Positions 1 to 6,116 of a DNA stretch of 8,147 bases are shown here, piece after piece. The notes under the pieces are model-generated. The model saw only the letters and a list, made by a program, of their open reading frames with translations, searched no databases and had not been told where the DNA came from. A program made the translations under genes and the position numbers. The stretch's first letter is position 1. Each line of letters begins with the position of its first letter. The stretch is taken from assembly GCA_946011705.1 (NCBI GenBank), contig CAMGCA010000074.1, forward strand, positions 1-8,147, read 5' to 3'. The DNA is from an uncultured Clostridia bacterium. GTDB lineage: Bacteria; Bacillota; Clostridia; Oscillospirales; Oscillospiraceae.

Positions 1-865
1 TTTCCTCCAAAGAGGGCTCTTCCAAAAGCACATCGTCCAAATGCAGCAGGTGAAGTTTATCAATGATTGCTGTGATATTGCCGTTATACATAAAGGAAAC
101 AGAGGTCTTGTCCGGGGTCTCAGAGAAATTCGCAATACCAGGCAGCTCCCAGAAATCACTGGAAATCGGTGTTTTGGTGGTAAGGCTGACCTTTTTATAA
201 CCGCTTTCCCGTAGCTCTCTGATAGACTGGATGCTCATGAGCTTACCCTCTTTTAAGATTGCCACCCGGTCACACAGCTTCTGTACCTCGCTGAGTACAT
301 GGGAGGAGAAGAAAATTGTGGTGCCCCGGTTGTTCTCCTCCTTCAGAATATCATAGAATGCCTGCTGGATCAGCGGGTCTAAGCCGCTGGTAGGTTCATC
401 CATAATCAGCAGCTTAGGGGAAGTCATAATGGCAGACACGATGCCCACCTTTTTCTTGTTGCCCAGAGACAGGTCTGCAATCTTCCGGGACAAATCCAAA
501 TTGAGCCGTTCGGAAAGCTCATACATTTTCGTTTCACAGTTCATGGCGTACAGGTCGGCGGTGTATTGCAGTAGTTCCCGCACCTTCATGTTTTCATAAT
601 AGCTGTTCTCGCTGGGGAGGTAGCCCACATCTCTGGCAATGACACTTGCCTGACTCTGGCAGTCTAAACCGAAAATAGAAGCGTTGCCACCGCTGGGACG
701 GATCAGACCCATCAGAGTGCGGATGGTGGTGGACTTACCCGCACCGTTTGGGCCAATGAAGCCAAAGAACTCGCCCTGATTAACTGTGAGATTGAGGTTG
801 CTGATACCTCTGTGTTTCCCATAGTGCTTGGTCAGTTGGTTCAAGACAATAGCGTATTCACTCAT
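1..865 (-). CDS. ABC transporter ATP-binding protein (ABC-2/BcrA-like exporter), C-terminus beyond the window edge
   Basis: ATPase subunit of an ABC exporter; it would power an ABC-2 type permease in the membrane, probably for a drug or peptide. My translation is open for 288 codons from the ATG at 865. Walker A GPNGAGKST lies at residues 38-46, the signature is the non-canonical LSLGNKKK starting at 132, Walker B is LLIMDEPTSGLDP with D156 and E157, and the switch His is H189 in FFSSHVLSE. The last visible residues, EEPSLEE, match the usual end of this family (EPSLEEIF), so only a few residues are missing at the window edge. The start overlaps the stop of the upstream TetR gene (ATGA), with AAGGAGG at 876-882, so the two are co-transcribed and translationally coupled. 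A permease gene would be expected next, to the left. G+C is lower than in the right part of the window, consistent with element cargo. The substrate cannot be told from sequence. Confidence 0.93.
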   Translation of the reverse strand, partial: MSEYAIVLNQLTKHYGKHRGISNLNLTVNQGEFFGFIGPNGAGKSTTIRTLMGLIRPSGGNASIFGLDCQSQASVIARDVGYLPSENSYYENMKVRELLQYTADLYAMNCETKMYELSERLNLDLSRKIADLSLGNKKKVGIVSAIMTSPKLLIMDEPTSGLDPLIQQAFYDILKEENNRGTTIFFSSHVLSEVQKLCDRVAILKEGKLMSIQSIRELRESGYKKVSLTTKTPISSDFWELPGIANFSETPDKTSVSFMYNGNITAIIDKLHLLHLDDVLLEEPSLEE

Positions 866-1479
866 TTTAAATATTCCTCCTTATAGAAATTGTTTTTTAG
901 AATTGAAATGGTTTTTTCAAATTCATTCATAACTGTTTCAAAATCAAAAACGGCTGCGTTACGATAACGGGCTGCATACCCCTCCGCCATCACTAAAAGC
1001 ATATTGTAAACAGGTTGAGCATCTTCGGGATTTTTGAACTTTAAGGAATCATCCTCTCGTAAAACCATTTCATTTCTGAAATTCCCTGCTTCCATCTTTA
1101 ATGAAGCAAGTAGGTCATTGACTTCAGGAGAAGCCTCTTCCCAAACACTTGCCATAAATTGAGTAATAAACGGGTGTGTTTTCATTGCAGCCATTTTCAT
1201 CTTGCTGGAAACCAGAATGCGGTTAAACAGATCGGTTTCTGAATCAAGTATCGTTTGGTCAAACGAAGGCATAATGATTTTCATACAATATTCCAACAGG
1301 TAGGTATACAGTTGTTTTTTGCTGCCAAAGTACTGAAATACGGATGCCTTTGAAATATGCGCCGTTACAGCAATATCGTTGACAGAAGCCTTATCATATC
1401 CAAACTTACCAAAGCACTGGAGTGCCGCATTGATGATGGTAATTTGCTTTTCCTCGCTTAGTGCAAAAAATTTGTCCAT
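862..1479 (-). CDS. TetR/AcrR-family transcriptional regulator
   Basis: DNA-binding repressor of 205 residues, a normal TetR-family length. The N-terminal helix-turn-helix spans about residues 32-51, with SVNDIAVTAHISKASVFQYF followed by GSKKQLYTYLL, the classic end of a TetR DNA-binding domain. The rest is helical and poorly conserved, as expected for a ligand-binding and dimerisation domain. The ATG at 1479 has a good ribosome site (AAGGAGA, 1486-1492). The gene is first in an operon with the ABC ATPase, overlapping it by 4 bases. Its promoter at 1518-1546 is flanked by two copies of ACCGATTCGGT, so it very likely represses its own operon and is released by a compound that the exporter removes; the ligand is not known. 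The family call is firm; the role as local repressor is inferred from the operators and gene order. Confidence 0.95.
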   Translation of the reverse strand: MDKFFALSEEKQITIINAALQCFGKFGYDKASVNDIAVTAHISKASVFQYFGSKKQLYTYLLEYCMKIIMPSFDQTILDSETDLFNRILVSSKMKMAAMKTHPFITQFMASVWEEASPEVNDLLASLKMEAGNFRNEMVLREDDSLKFKNPEDAQPVYNMLLVMAEGYAARYRNAAVFDFETVMNEFEKTISILKNNFYKEEYLK

Positions 1480-1498
1480 TTAATTTCTCCTTTCAAGT

Positions 1499-1544
1499 GA
1501 CCGATTCGGTTATTCACAGTATAGCACCGATAACCGATTCGGTC
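1499..1544 (-). promoter_or_regulatory. Paired palindromic operators for the TetR regulator
   Basis: ACCGATTCGGT occurs at 1500-1510 and again at 1533-1543. Each copy is a palindrome with 5-base arms around one central base. The flanks extend the match into an inverted repeat, GACCGATTCGGTTAT at 1499-1513 against ATAACCGATTCGGTC at 1530-1544. TCAAGTGA also recurs in direct orientation at 1493-1500 and 1543-1550. The centres are 33 bases apart, about three helical turns, so two dimers would sit on the same face with the promoter between them. Operator function is inferred from symmetry and position. Confidence 0.8.
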
Positions 1545-1546
1545 AA
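1518..1546 (-). promoter_or_regulatory. Sigma-A promoter of the tetR-ABC operon
   Basis: Read on the minus strand, TTGACC (1546-1541) and TATACT (1523-1518) are separated by 17 bases, close to the consensus for housekeeping sigma factors. Transcription should begin near 1511, giving a leader of about 32 bases before the tetR ATG. The -35 box overlaps the distal operator copy, and the start region overlaps the proximal copy. Confidence 0.85.
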
Positions 1547-1583
1547 GTGATTAGAAATCTAATTCTATGCCAACATCCACTAC

Positions 1584-1625
1584 AAAAAAACGCCTGTACG
1601 AGCATTTCTCATGCCCGCACAGGCG
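1584..1625 (-). terminator. Rho-independent terminator after the DUF6061-like gene
   Basis: CGCCTGT (1591-1597) pairs with ACAGGCG (1619-1625), and an inner stem GCAT/ATGC (1602-1605 with 1611-1614) closes the loop. On the minus strand the stem is followed at once by seven T residues (1590-1584). It ends the transcript of the GNAT, rlmD and DUF6061-like genes and separates it from the tetR promoter downstream. Confidence 0.88.
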
Positions 1626-1645
1626 GCTTGCTTTATCTTTGGCAA

Positions 1646-1891
1646 TCAATCCAAAGGTTTATATTCTGTTACAGTTTTCAAGTAGGTTTCCGTATCGCCG
1701 TTGAGGATCAAATCCGCATAGGCTGCCGGATCGTTGTAAATCAGCCAGTCCAGTTCTGACCGCTGATACATATTGTCGGCAACCTCGTTCTCCACGGCGG
1801 TGCAGTCTATAGAAATCATACTGCCGTCTGCATATTTCAGCTCGACACAAGCGGTGTCCATATTGAACTCACAAGAAATCACCTTATCCAT
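1646..1891 (-). CDS. Small DUF6061-like protein of mobile elements, function unknown
   Basis: An 81-residue acidic, soluble protein with no membrane segment or signal peptide. The sequence (SCEFNMDTACVELKYADG, CTAVENEVADNMYQRSEL, DPAAYADLILNG, ending TEYKPLD) matches my memory of the small DUF6061 proteins found in Firmicutes integrative elements; this is recall, not a search. The start is placed at the ATG at 1891 because GGAGG (1897-1901) lies 5 bases before it. A TTG at 1903 in the same frame would put that ribosome site inside the coding region. The gene begins 21 bases after the rlmD stop and is followed by a terminator, so it depends on read-through from the host operon. Role unknown. 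Confidence 0.82.
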   Translation of the reverse strand: MDKVISCEFNMDTACVELKYADGSMISIDCTAVENEVADNMYQRSELDWLIYNDPAAYADLILNGDTETYLKTVTEYKPLD

Positions 1892-1912
1892 AAGAACCTC
1901 CAAAATACGGGA

Positions 1913-3541
1913 TTAAATCATCCCAAAATATTTCATTGCTTCTCGGATTGCGTTCTCTTTCTCGGACGGACACTGGGGCTGTCTGGAATCCTCCGCTTTC
2001 GGCAGATTGTAGTTCTTTCCGACCTCCAACCCGCACTTTCTTTTGATTTGAGAGATATACAGGTTAGATACCTTTAGTCCGCTATGCTCCAACACATAGT
2101 CTTTAATCTGCGTGTAGGTTGCCTTATCTTGAAAATCAGACATATCCATATCTTCCAAAGAGAACTCAACCCGAACCTTTTTCGAGTCGATCTCACCCTT
2201 GGAAAGCAAGACAACCGTTTCCACATGGCTGCATCTTGGGAACAGGTCCGCGGCGGTGGCGGATTGGAGGGTATAGCCCCGCTGCTTGAGCAATGCCACG
2301 TCCCGGGCCAGGGTCGCCGGGTCGCAGGAGACGTAGACGATGCGCCGGGGAGCCATGCGGGATAGGGCCTCAATGGTGTCGGCGTTCAGGCCTTTCCGGG
2401 GCGGGTCAACCACCACCACGTCCGGGCGGACGCCGTTTCTTTCCAGCTCCAGCGCCGCCTGTCCCGCGTCGCCGCAGAAGAATTCCGCGTTGTCGATGCC
2501 GTTGCGCCGGGCGTTGTCCCGGGCATCCTCCACGGCCTGGGGGATGACCTCCACGCCGATGACCTTCCCCGCGGCGGAGGCCATGGCCAGGGTGATGGTG
2601 CCTACGCCGCAGTACAGGTCCAGAACCGTGTCGTTTTTCGTGATGCCCGCCTGTTCGATGGCGGTTTCATAGAGCCGCTGGGCCTGATGGTGGTTCACCT
2701 GATAGAACGAGCGGGGGGACAGCCGGAAATTCAGGCCGCAGAGGGTATCCTCGATATAGCCAGGGCCGTAAAGGGTAATAAATTCATCCCCCAGCACGGC
2801 GTTGCCCTTTTTCGTGTTCACGCTGAGAACCAATGTGGTAAAACCGGGGATTCTCTTCAGACGCGCCAAAAGCGCATCGACCTTCGGCAGCTTCTCCCCG
2901 TTGCACACGAGACACACCAGAATCTGCCCGCTTACCGCCCCCCGGCGGACGTAAATGTGCCGCAGAAGGCCCTTGTGGGTGGCTTCATCGTAGACAGATA
3001 CCCGGAATTGGTTGACATAATCCATGACCGCATCCTTGACGGTGTCGGTTTCCTCCGGCAGAATCAGGCACCGCTGATTTTCTACCACATCGTGGGTGCC
3101 CGCCCGGAAAAAGCCTGCGTAAGCCCGGCCTTTTTTCGCGGCAACCGGATACTGAGCCTTATTTCGATAACCACGGCAGTCCGGGGCGGCAAGGATGGGC
3201 ACTTCCGTAAGGGCTTCGCCCCCCAGCCGGTTCAGACAGGTCTTTACCCGCTCTGCTTTCAGCCGGGTTTCCTCTTCGTAGTCCATGTGCCAGAAATCGC
3301 AGCCGCCGCAGAGTTTGGCCACGGGGCACGCCCGGTTACAGCGGTGGGGGGATTTTTCCAGAATCTCTACGATTTTACCAGAGGCCCAGGTTTTCTGGGC
3401 TTTTTCAATGCGCAGGCGCACCCGCTCCCCGGCGATGGCGTTGGGCAGGAACACGGCGCAGCCTTCCACATGGGCCACGCCCTGGCCCTCGGCGGTGTAG
3501 TCGGTGACGACGGCTTCGTAGACTTGGTTCTTGACCAGCAT
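1913..3541 (-). CDS. rlmD: 23S rRNA (uracil-5-)-methyltransferase RlmD/RumA with an element-derived C-terminal tail
   Basis: SAM-dependent enzyme making 5-methyluridine in 23S rRNA (U1939 in E. coli; the Gram-positive RlmCD version also modifies U747). Order: TRAM RNA-binding domain at about 1-65; probable 4Fe-4S cysteines C72, C78, C81 and C158; SAM motif VLDLYCGVGTIT at 306-317; DPPRKGL at 379-385; nucleophile C406 in YVSCDPATLARD; general base E441 in HVETVVLL. Family members usually end soon after this motif, near 450 residues, but this protein runs to 542. Residues from about 449 form a basic, AT-rich-coded tail unlike the rest, and codon use already changes at R436 (AGA). I infer that an integrated element replaced the native 3' end while keeping E441. 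The ATG at 3541 overlaps the GNAT stop (TAATG), and GGAGG lies 10 bases upstream of the ATG inside that gene. Enzyme activity is probably retained. Confidence 0.94.
   Translation of the reverse strand: MLVKNQVYEAVVTDYTAEGQGVAHVEGCAVFLPNAIAGERVRLRIEKAQKTWASGKIVEILEKSPHRCNRACPVAKLCGGCDFWHMDYEEETRLKAERVKTCLNRLGGEALTEVPILAAPDCRGYRNKAQYPVAAKKGRAYAGFFRAGTHDVVENQRCLILPEETDTVKDAVMDYVNQFRVSVYDEATHKGLLRHIYVRRGAVSGQILVCLVCNGEKLPKVDALLARLKRIPGFTTLVLSVNTKKGNAVLGDEFITLYGPGYIEDTLCGLNFRLSPRSFYQVNHHQAQRLYETAIEQAGITKNDTVLDLYCGVGTITLAMASAAGKVIGVEVIPQAVEDARDNARRNGIDNAEFFCGDAGQAALELERNGVRPDVVVVDPPRKGLNADTIEALSRMAPRRIVYVSCDPATLARDVALLKQRGYTLQSATAADLFPRCSHVETVVLLSKGEIDSKKVRVEFSLEDMDMSDFQDKATYTQIKDYVLEHSGLKVSNLYISQIKRKCGLEVGKNYNLPKAEDSRQPQCPSEKENAIREAMKYFGMI
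2195..2240 (-). other. Probable attachment-site junction (att) within rlmD
   Basis: The host-like G+C-rich codons end near 2236. After that the minus strand uses AGA (R436), then CATGTGGAAACGGTTGTC for HVETVV, then the foreign tail. The recombination core should be a short sequence shared by host and element around the HVETV codons. Its exact edges need the empty site or the other element end, which the window does not contain. Confidence 0.5.
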
Positions 3542-4008
3542 TACAGCTTTGCCTCCATGTGGATGTTCCGCGGCTTTAAGCCCCGGCTTTCGTAGAACGC
3601 CATGGCGCTGTCATTGCCGCACCAGACGTTCAGGGTCAGGCTGTCGCAGCCGATTTCCCTGGCGTACTTCACCGCATAATCATACAGGGAGGAACCGACG
3701 TGCTTTCCCCGGATGTTTTCGTCCACGCACAGGTCGTCAATGTACAGGCTTTTCTGATCCATGAGCGCCGGGTTGTCCTTGGTGATTTCGATGACGCAGA
3801 AGCAGTAGCCCAGCAGCTTATCCCCTTCCACAGCGGCGAAAATGGGCCGATCCGGGTCTTTCAGCAGTTCCTCCAGCGCTTTTTCATCATATTTCTGCGC
3901 CCCGGAGCGGAACAGGTCGGGGCGGATGCGGTGGTGAACTTCTCCCACCTGAAGCAGTAGATCAATCATACCGGGAATGTCCCGGGCAGTGGCTTTGCGG
4001 ATTTCCAT
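3541..4008 (-). CDS. GNAT-family N-acetyltransferase
   Basis: Cytoplasmic acetyl-CoA-dependent acetyltransferase of 155 residues, a typical single GNAT domain. The acetyl-CoA binding motif A is LYIDDLCVDENIRGKHVGSSL, with the pyrophosphate loop RGKHVGS at 100-106. Motif B is seen as N132 and FYE at 138-140 in NDSAMAFYESRGL. The substrate (small amine, peptide or protein N-terminus) cannot be inferred; the sequence does not carry features I would need to call it RimI. The ATG at 4008 has an AAGGAG site just upstream (4015-4020). It is the first gene of the minus-strand operon, and its stop overlaps the rlmD ATG by one base, so the pair is translationally coupled. Host-type base composition. 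Confidence 0.92.
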   Translation of the reverse strand: MEIRKATARDIPGMIDLLLQVGEVHHRIRPDLFRSGAQKYDEKALEELLKDPDRPIFAAVEGDKLLGYCFCVIEITKDNPALMDQKSLYIDDLCVDENIRGKHVGSSLYDYAVKYAREIGCDSLTLNVWCGNDSAMAFYESRGLKPRNIHMEAKL

Positions 4009-4023
4009 AGTATTCTCCTTCCA

Positions 4024-4048
4024 AAGCCTTGCCCTTTGGGGAAGGCTT
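4024..4048. repeat. Hairpin in the 5' leader of the GNAT-rlmD operon
   Basis: AAGCCTT (4024-4030) pairs with AAGGCTT (4042-4048). After one mismatch, CCC (4032-4034) pairs with GGG (4038-4040), leaving a TTT loop. It lies just upstream of the GNAT ribosome site on the minus strand. There is no following T run in either direction. It may be a copy of a short interspersed hairpin repeat or a leader structure; I cannot tell which from one copy. Confidence 0.5.
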
Positions 4049-4055
4049 GTTGCTC

Positions 4056-4083
4056 ATAATGTTGTAGTCTACCACAAAACCAA
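4056..4083 (-). promoter_or_regulatory. Possible promoter of the GNAT-rlmD operon
   Basis: On the minus strand TTGGTT (4083-4078) and CATTAT (4061-4056) are 16 bases apart. Both boxes are weak matches, but no better pair is seen in the short divergent intergenic region. The spacer is filled by an imperfect palindrome (4062-4077). Confidence 0.35.
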
Positions 4084-4102
4084 CGAAAGGTAAAGCCGGG
4101 GG

Positions 4103-4131
4103 TTGAGAAAAAACCTGAAAACTGATATGAT
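4103..4131 (+). promoter_or_regulatory. Promoter of the PflX-like gene
   Basis: TTGAGA (4103-4108) and TATGAT (4126-4131) with a 17-base spacer, near consensus. Transcription should start near 4138. This forces the downstream gene to begin at the ATG at 4154, since the in-frame TTG at 4103 is itself the -35 box. Confidence 0.75.
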
Positions 4132-4153
4132 ACGGGCAAAGGATGTGATTTTC

Positions 4154-5011
4154 ATGGATTATTCCAACTGTGAGCTGTGCCCCCGGGTCTGCGGCGTGAA
4201 CCGGACTGCCGGGGAGAGGGGCTTCTGCGGCTGCCCGGATACCGCCCTTGTGGCGAAAGCCATGCTCCACAAATGGGAGGAGCCTGCCCTGGCGGGGGGC
4301 GGCGGCAGCGGCGCGGTATTTTTCGGCGGCTGCACCCTGGGCTGCAAGTATTGCCAGAACGCCGCTATCAGCGGCGGGCCGGTGGGAGTTCCCACGGACA
4401 GCGCCGGGCTGCGGAGGATTTTTGAAGATTTGATTGCACAGGGCGCGGAAAACATCGACCTTGTGACCCCCACCCAGTACCTTCCCACCATTGCGCCCGC
4501 CCTCAACCCAAAGCTGCCGGTGCCGGTGGTGTACAACTGCGGGGGCTACGAACGGGCGGAGACCATCCGGGCGCTGGAGGGGAAAATCGACATTTATCTG
4601 CCGGACCTCAAATACTGTGATGAATCCCTTGCCGCGGAGCTGTCCGGGGCGGCGGATTATTTTTCTGCGGCGGCGGATGCCATTCGGGAGATGGTTCGCC
4701 AGACGGGAAGCCCCCAATGGAAGGGCGAAAAAATGACCCGTGGCACCATCATCCGGCACCTGATCCTGCCGGGGCAGGTGGAGAATTCTCTGCGGGTTCT
4801 GGATTGGATTGGGGAGAATTTTGCCCCCGGAGAGGTTCTGGTGAGCCTTATGCGGCAGTACACCCCCATGGGCGGCCTGCCGGCCCCCTATGACCGGCGG
4901 GTCACGGAGGAGGAATATGAGGCGGTGCTCAGCTGGATGTACTTAAACCGCCTGGAGGGCTTTACCCAGGAAGCGGCAGCGGCGGACACCGGATTCATCC
5001 CGGACTTCTGA
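4154..5011 (+). CDS. Radical SAM protein, PflX-like (PflA homologue, COG1313 type)
   Basis: A 285-residue cytoplasmic iron-sulfur protein of the radical SAM superfamily. The catalytic cluster motif is CTLGCKYC (C60, C64, C67), followed by a PflA-like core. A second cysteine set lies at the N-terminus (C6, C9, C13, C25, C27 in CELCPRVCG and GFCGC), typical of the PflX group, which resembles pyruvate formate-lyase activating enzyme but has no settled substrate. Other family-like stretches are VYNCGGYE at 126-133, DIYLPDLKY at 146-154 and MRQYTPMGG at 233-241. The ATG at 4154 is chosen because a near-perfect promoter covers the upstream in-frame TTG, and AAAGGATGTG (4138-4147) precedes it as ribosome site. 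No glycyl-radical enzyme is adjacent, so a role as an activase is not supported here. No clear terminator follows. Confidence 0.9.
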   Translation: MDYSNCELCPRVCGVNRTAGERGFCGCPDTALVAKAMLHKWEEPALAGGGGSGAVFFGGCTLGCKYCQNAAISGGPVGVPTDSAGLRRIFEDLIAQGAENIDLVTPTQYLPTIAPALNPKLPVPVVYNCGGYERAETIRALEGKIDIYLPDLKYCDESLAAELSGAADYFSAAADAIREMVRQTGSPQWKGEKMTRGTIIRHLILPGQVENSLRVLDWIGENFAPGEVLVSLMRQYTPMGGLPAPYDRRVTEEEYEAVLSWMYLNRLEGFTQEAAAADTGFIPDF

Positions 5012-5044
5012 GGCCCCCCGAGTTTTTACCATTTTCACTAAAAT

Positions 5045-5073
5045 TTGACAGTCCGTTCACAGTTTCTTGAAAT
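5045..5073 (+). promoter_or_regulatory. Probable promoter of the CmpB-family gene
   Basis: TTGACA (5045-5050) is a perfect -35 box, with TGAAAT (5068-5073) 17 bases downstream as a weak -10. The region 5012-5106 is AT-rich compared with the flanking genes, which fits a promoter and suggests that the gene is expressed independently of the PflX-like gene. Confidence 0.5.
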
Positions 5074-5121
5074 CCATTGACTAGACTGATGCCGTAAAAA
5101 GAGAATGGAGGTATCAGCGCC

Positions 5122-6078
5122 ATGGAACAGGAAAGCGGAAAAAATACGTCCGAGCTGGAAGGGCTGGGACAGGAGGCCCTGGCGGCGTCAGAGCGGCTGC
5201 GGCAGAGCATTCAGGAGATTTACACGGAGATTCCCGAGAGGGAAAATTTGGAGGATTTTGAAAAAATGGCGGAGGAACTGAGGAAAACCGCCGGAAAATT
5301 CGCCAAAGTCGGTACGGAAATCTTCATGGTCAGCGACGAGCTGAGCACCCGCTGCCGGGACACCCGTCAGCAGCGCCGCAAGCACAAACTGATCGCGGCG
5401 GCTCCCGCCAACGGCACCATCGATCTGGAGGAACGGGGAGGAGATCACTTTGCCCGGGGCTTGGGACTGTACAAGCTGCTTCTGATTCTATTTATCGGCA
5501 GCTTTGCCGGGGTGGTGGTGGAGCTCATGTGGTGCCTGATCCGCAACGGCTATCTGGAGAGCCGTTCCGGACTGGTCTACGGCCCTTTCAACCTGCTCTA
5601 TGGTGCGGGCGCGGTGGCCCTGACGGTGTGTCTGTATCGGTTCCGCAACCGCAGCGGCTGGATTTCCTTCCTGGGCGGAATGCTGGTGGGCACGGTGGTG
5701 GAGTATCTGTGCTCCTGGGGGCAGGAGCTGCTGTTCGGCTCCCGGTCCTGGGATTACAGCGCCATGCCCTTCAACCTGAACGGCCGGGTATGTCTGCTGT
5801 ACAGCGTGTTCTGGGGGGTGCTGGGGGTGTTCTGGATCAAGGATCTGTACCCCAGAATGGCCCAGCTGATATTAAAAATTCCCAATAAAATCGGTAAAAT
5901 TCTCACCGTAGCGGTGACGGTATTTCTGATCTTCAACGGCATTGTGTCCCTGCTGGCGGTGAACCGCTGGTCGGAACGGGTAGCGGGTCAGGCCCCCTCC
6001 AATTCACTGGAGGTGCTTTTGGATGAGCGCTTCCCCGACGAACGGATGGAATCGGTGTACGCGAATATGGATTTTTAG
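5122..6078 (+). CDS. CmpB-family (PF06541-like) putative ABC transporter permease, membrane protein
   Basis: A 318-residue protein in two parts. Residues 1-110 are charged and soluble, rich in Glu, Lys and Arg, and probably helical or coiled-coil. Residues about 117-280 hold five likely membrane segments (117-140, 155-173, 179-197, 221-238, 260-280). The motifs YGPFNLLYG (153-161), EYLCSWGQELLFGSRSWDYS and PFNLNGRVCLLYSVFWG (216-232) are those of the ABC_trans_CmpB family. Despite its name, transport has not been shown for the family as far as I know, and no ATPase gene lies beside it. The C-terminal LDERFPDERMESVYANM is also family-like. The ATG at 5122 follows GGAGGT (5107-5112) with 9 bases between. 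The gene is convergent with the Na/Pi transporter and shares its terminator. Family call fairly firm, function unknown. Confidence 0.82.
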   Translation: MEQESGKNTSELEGLGQEALAASERLRQSIQEIYTEIPERENLEDFEKMAEELRKTAGKFAKVGTEIFMVSDELSTRCRDTRQQRRKHKLIAAAPANGTIDLEERGGDHFARGLGLYKLLLILFIGSFAGVVVELMWCLIRNGYLESRSGLVYGPFNLLYGAGAVALTVCLYRFRNRSGWISFLGGMLVGTVVEYLCSWGQELLFGSRSWDYSAMPFNLNGRVCLLYSVFWGVLGVFWIKDLYPRMAQLILKIPNKIGKILTVAVTVFLIFNGIVSLLAVNRWSERVAGQAPSNSLEVLLDERFPDERMESVYANMDF

Positions 6079-6116
6079 AGGGCTGTCCCGGAAAAGAATT
6101 CCCGCGCGAATAAAAA

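Larger units (their letters stand above)
1..2236. mobile_element. End of an integrative element inserted in the 3' end of rlmD
   Basis: G+C steps from 22 of 60 (2101-2160) and 28 of 60 (2161-2220) to 39 of 60 (2221-2280) and 41 of 60 (2341-2400). The step falls in the codons for the conserved FP-R-C-S-HVET motif of rlmD. Left of it lie a foreign rlmD tail, a DUF6061-like gene and a TetR/ABC cargo module. The rlmD (rum) gene is a known integration target of integrative and conjugative elements in Firmicutes, including streptococcal ones. No integrase, relaxase or second boundary is in view, so the type of element, its total size and its mobility are open. The left limit given is only the window edge. 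Confidence 0.68.

Noticed and set aside
1..30. Truncation of the ABC ATPase gene
   Set aside because: The frame is intact up to the window edge and ends in a family-typical EEPSLEE, so this is only the window limit and not a broken gene.
1892..1903. TTG at 1903 as start of the DUF6061-like gene
   Set aside because: The GGAGG ribosome site would then lie inside the gene; it is correctly spaced for the ATG at 1891.
2687..3595. Plus-strand open frame of 302 codons opposite rlmD
   Set aside because: No family motif and no convincing ribosome site; rlmD motifs on the minus strand explain the region.
4103..4153. TTG at 4103 as start of the PflX-like gene
   Set aside because: This TTG is part of the -35 box of a near-consensus promoter, so it would not be transcribed; the ATG at 4154 has a ribosome site and begins the conserved region.
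3962..4759. Minus-strand open frame of 265 codons across the divergent promoter region and the PflX-like gene
   Set aside because: It overlaps the radical SAM motifs of the plus-strand gene, the intergenic promoters and the GNAT start; composition is that of a shadow frame.
5012..5044. Terminator after the PflX-like gene
   Set aside because: The C run followed by five T residues does not form a convincing stem.
5077..5105. Second promoter with TTGACT before the CmpB-family gene
   Set aside because: No acceptable -10 box at the right distance (AGAGAA), and it would place the start too close to the ribosome site; the TTGACA at 5045 is better.
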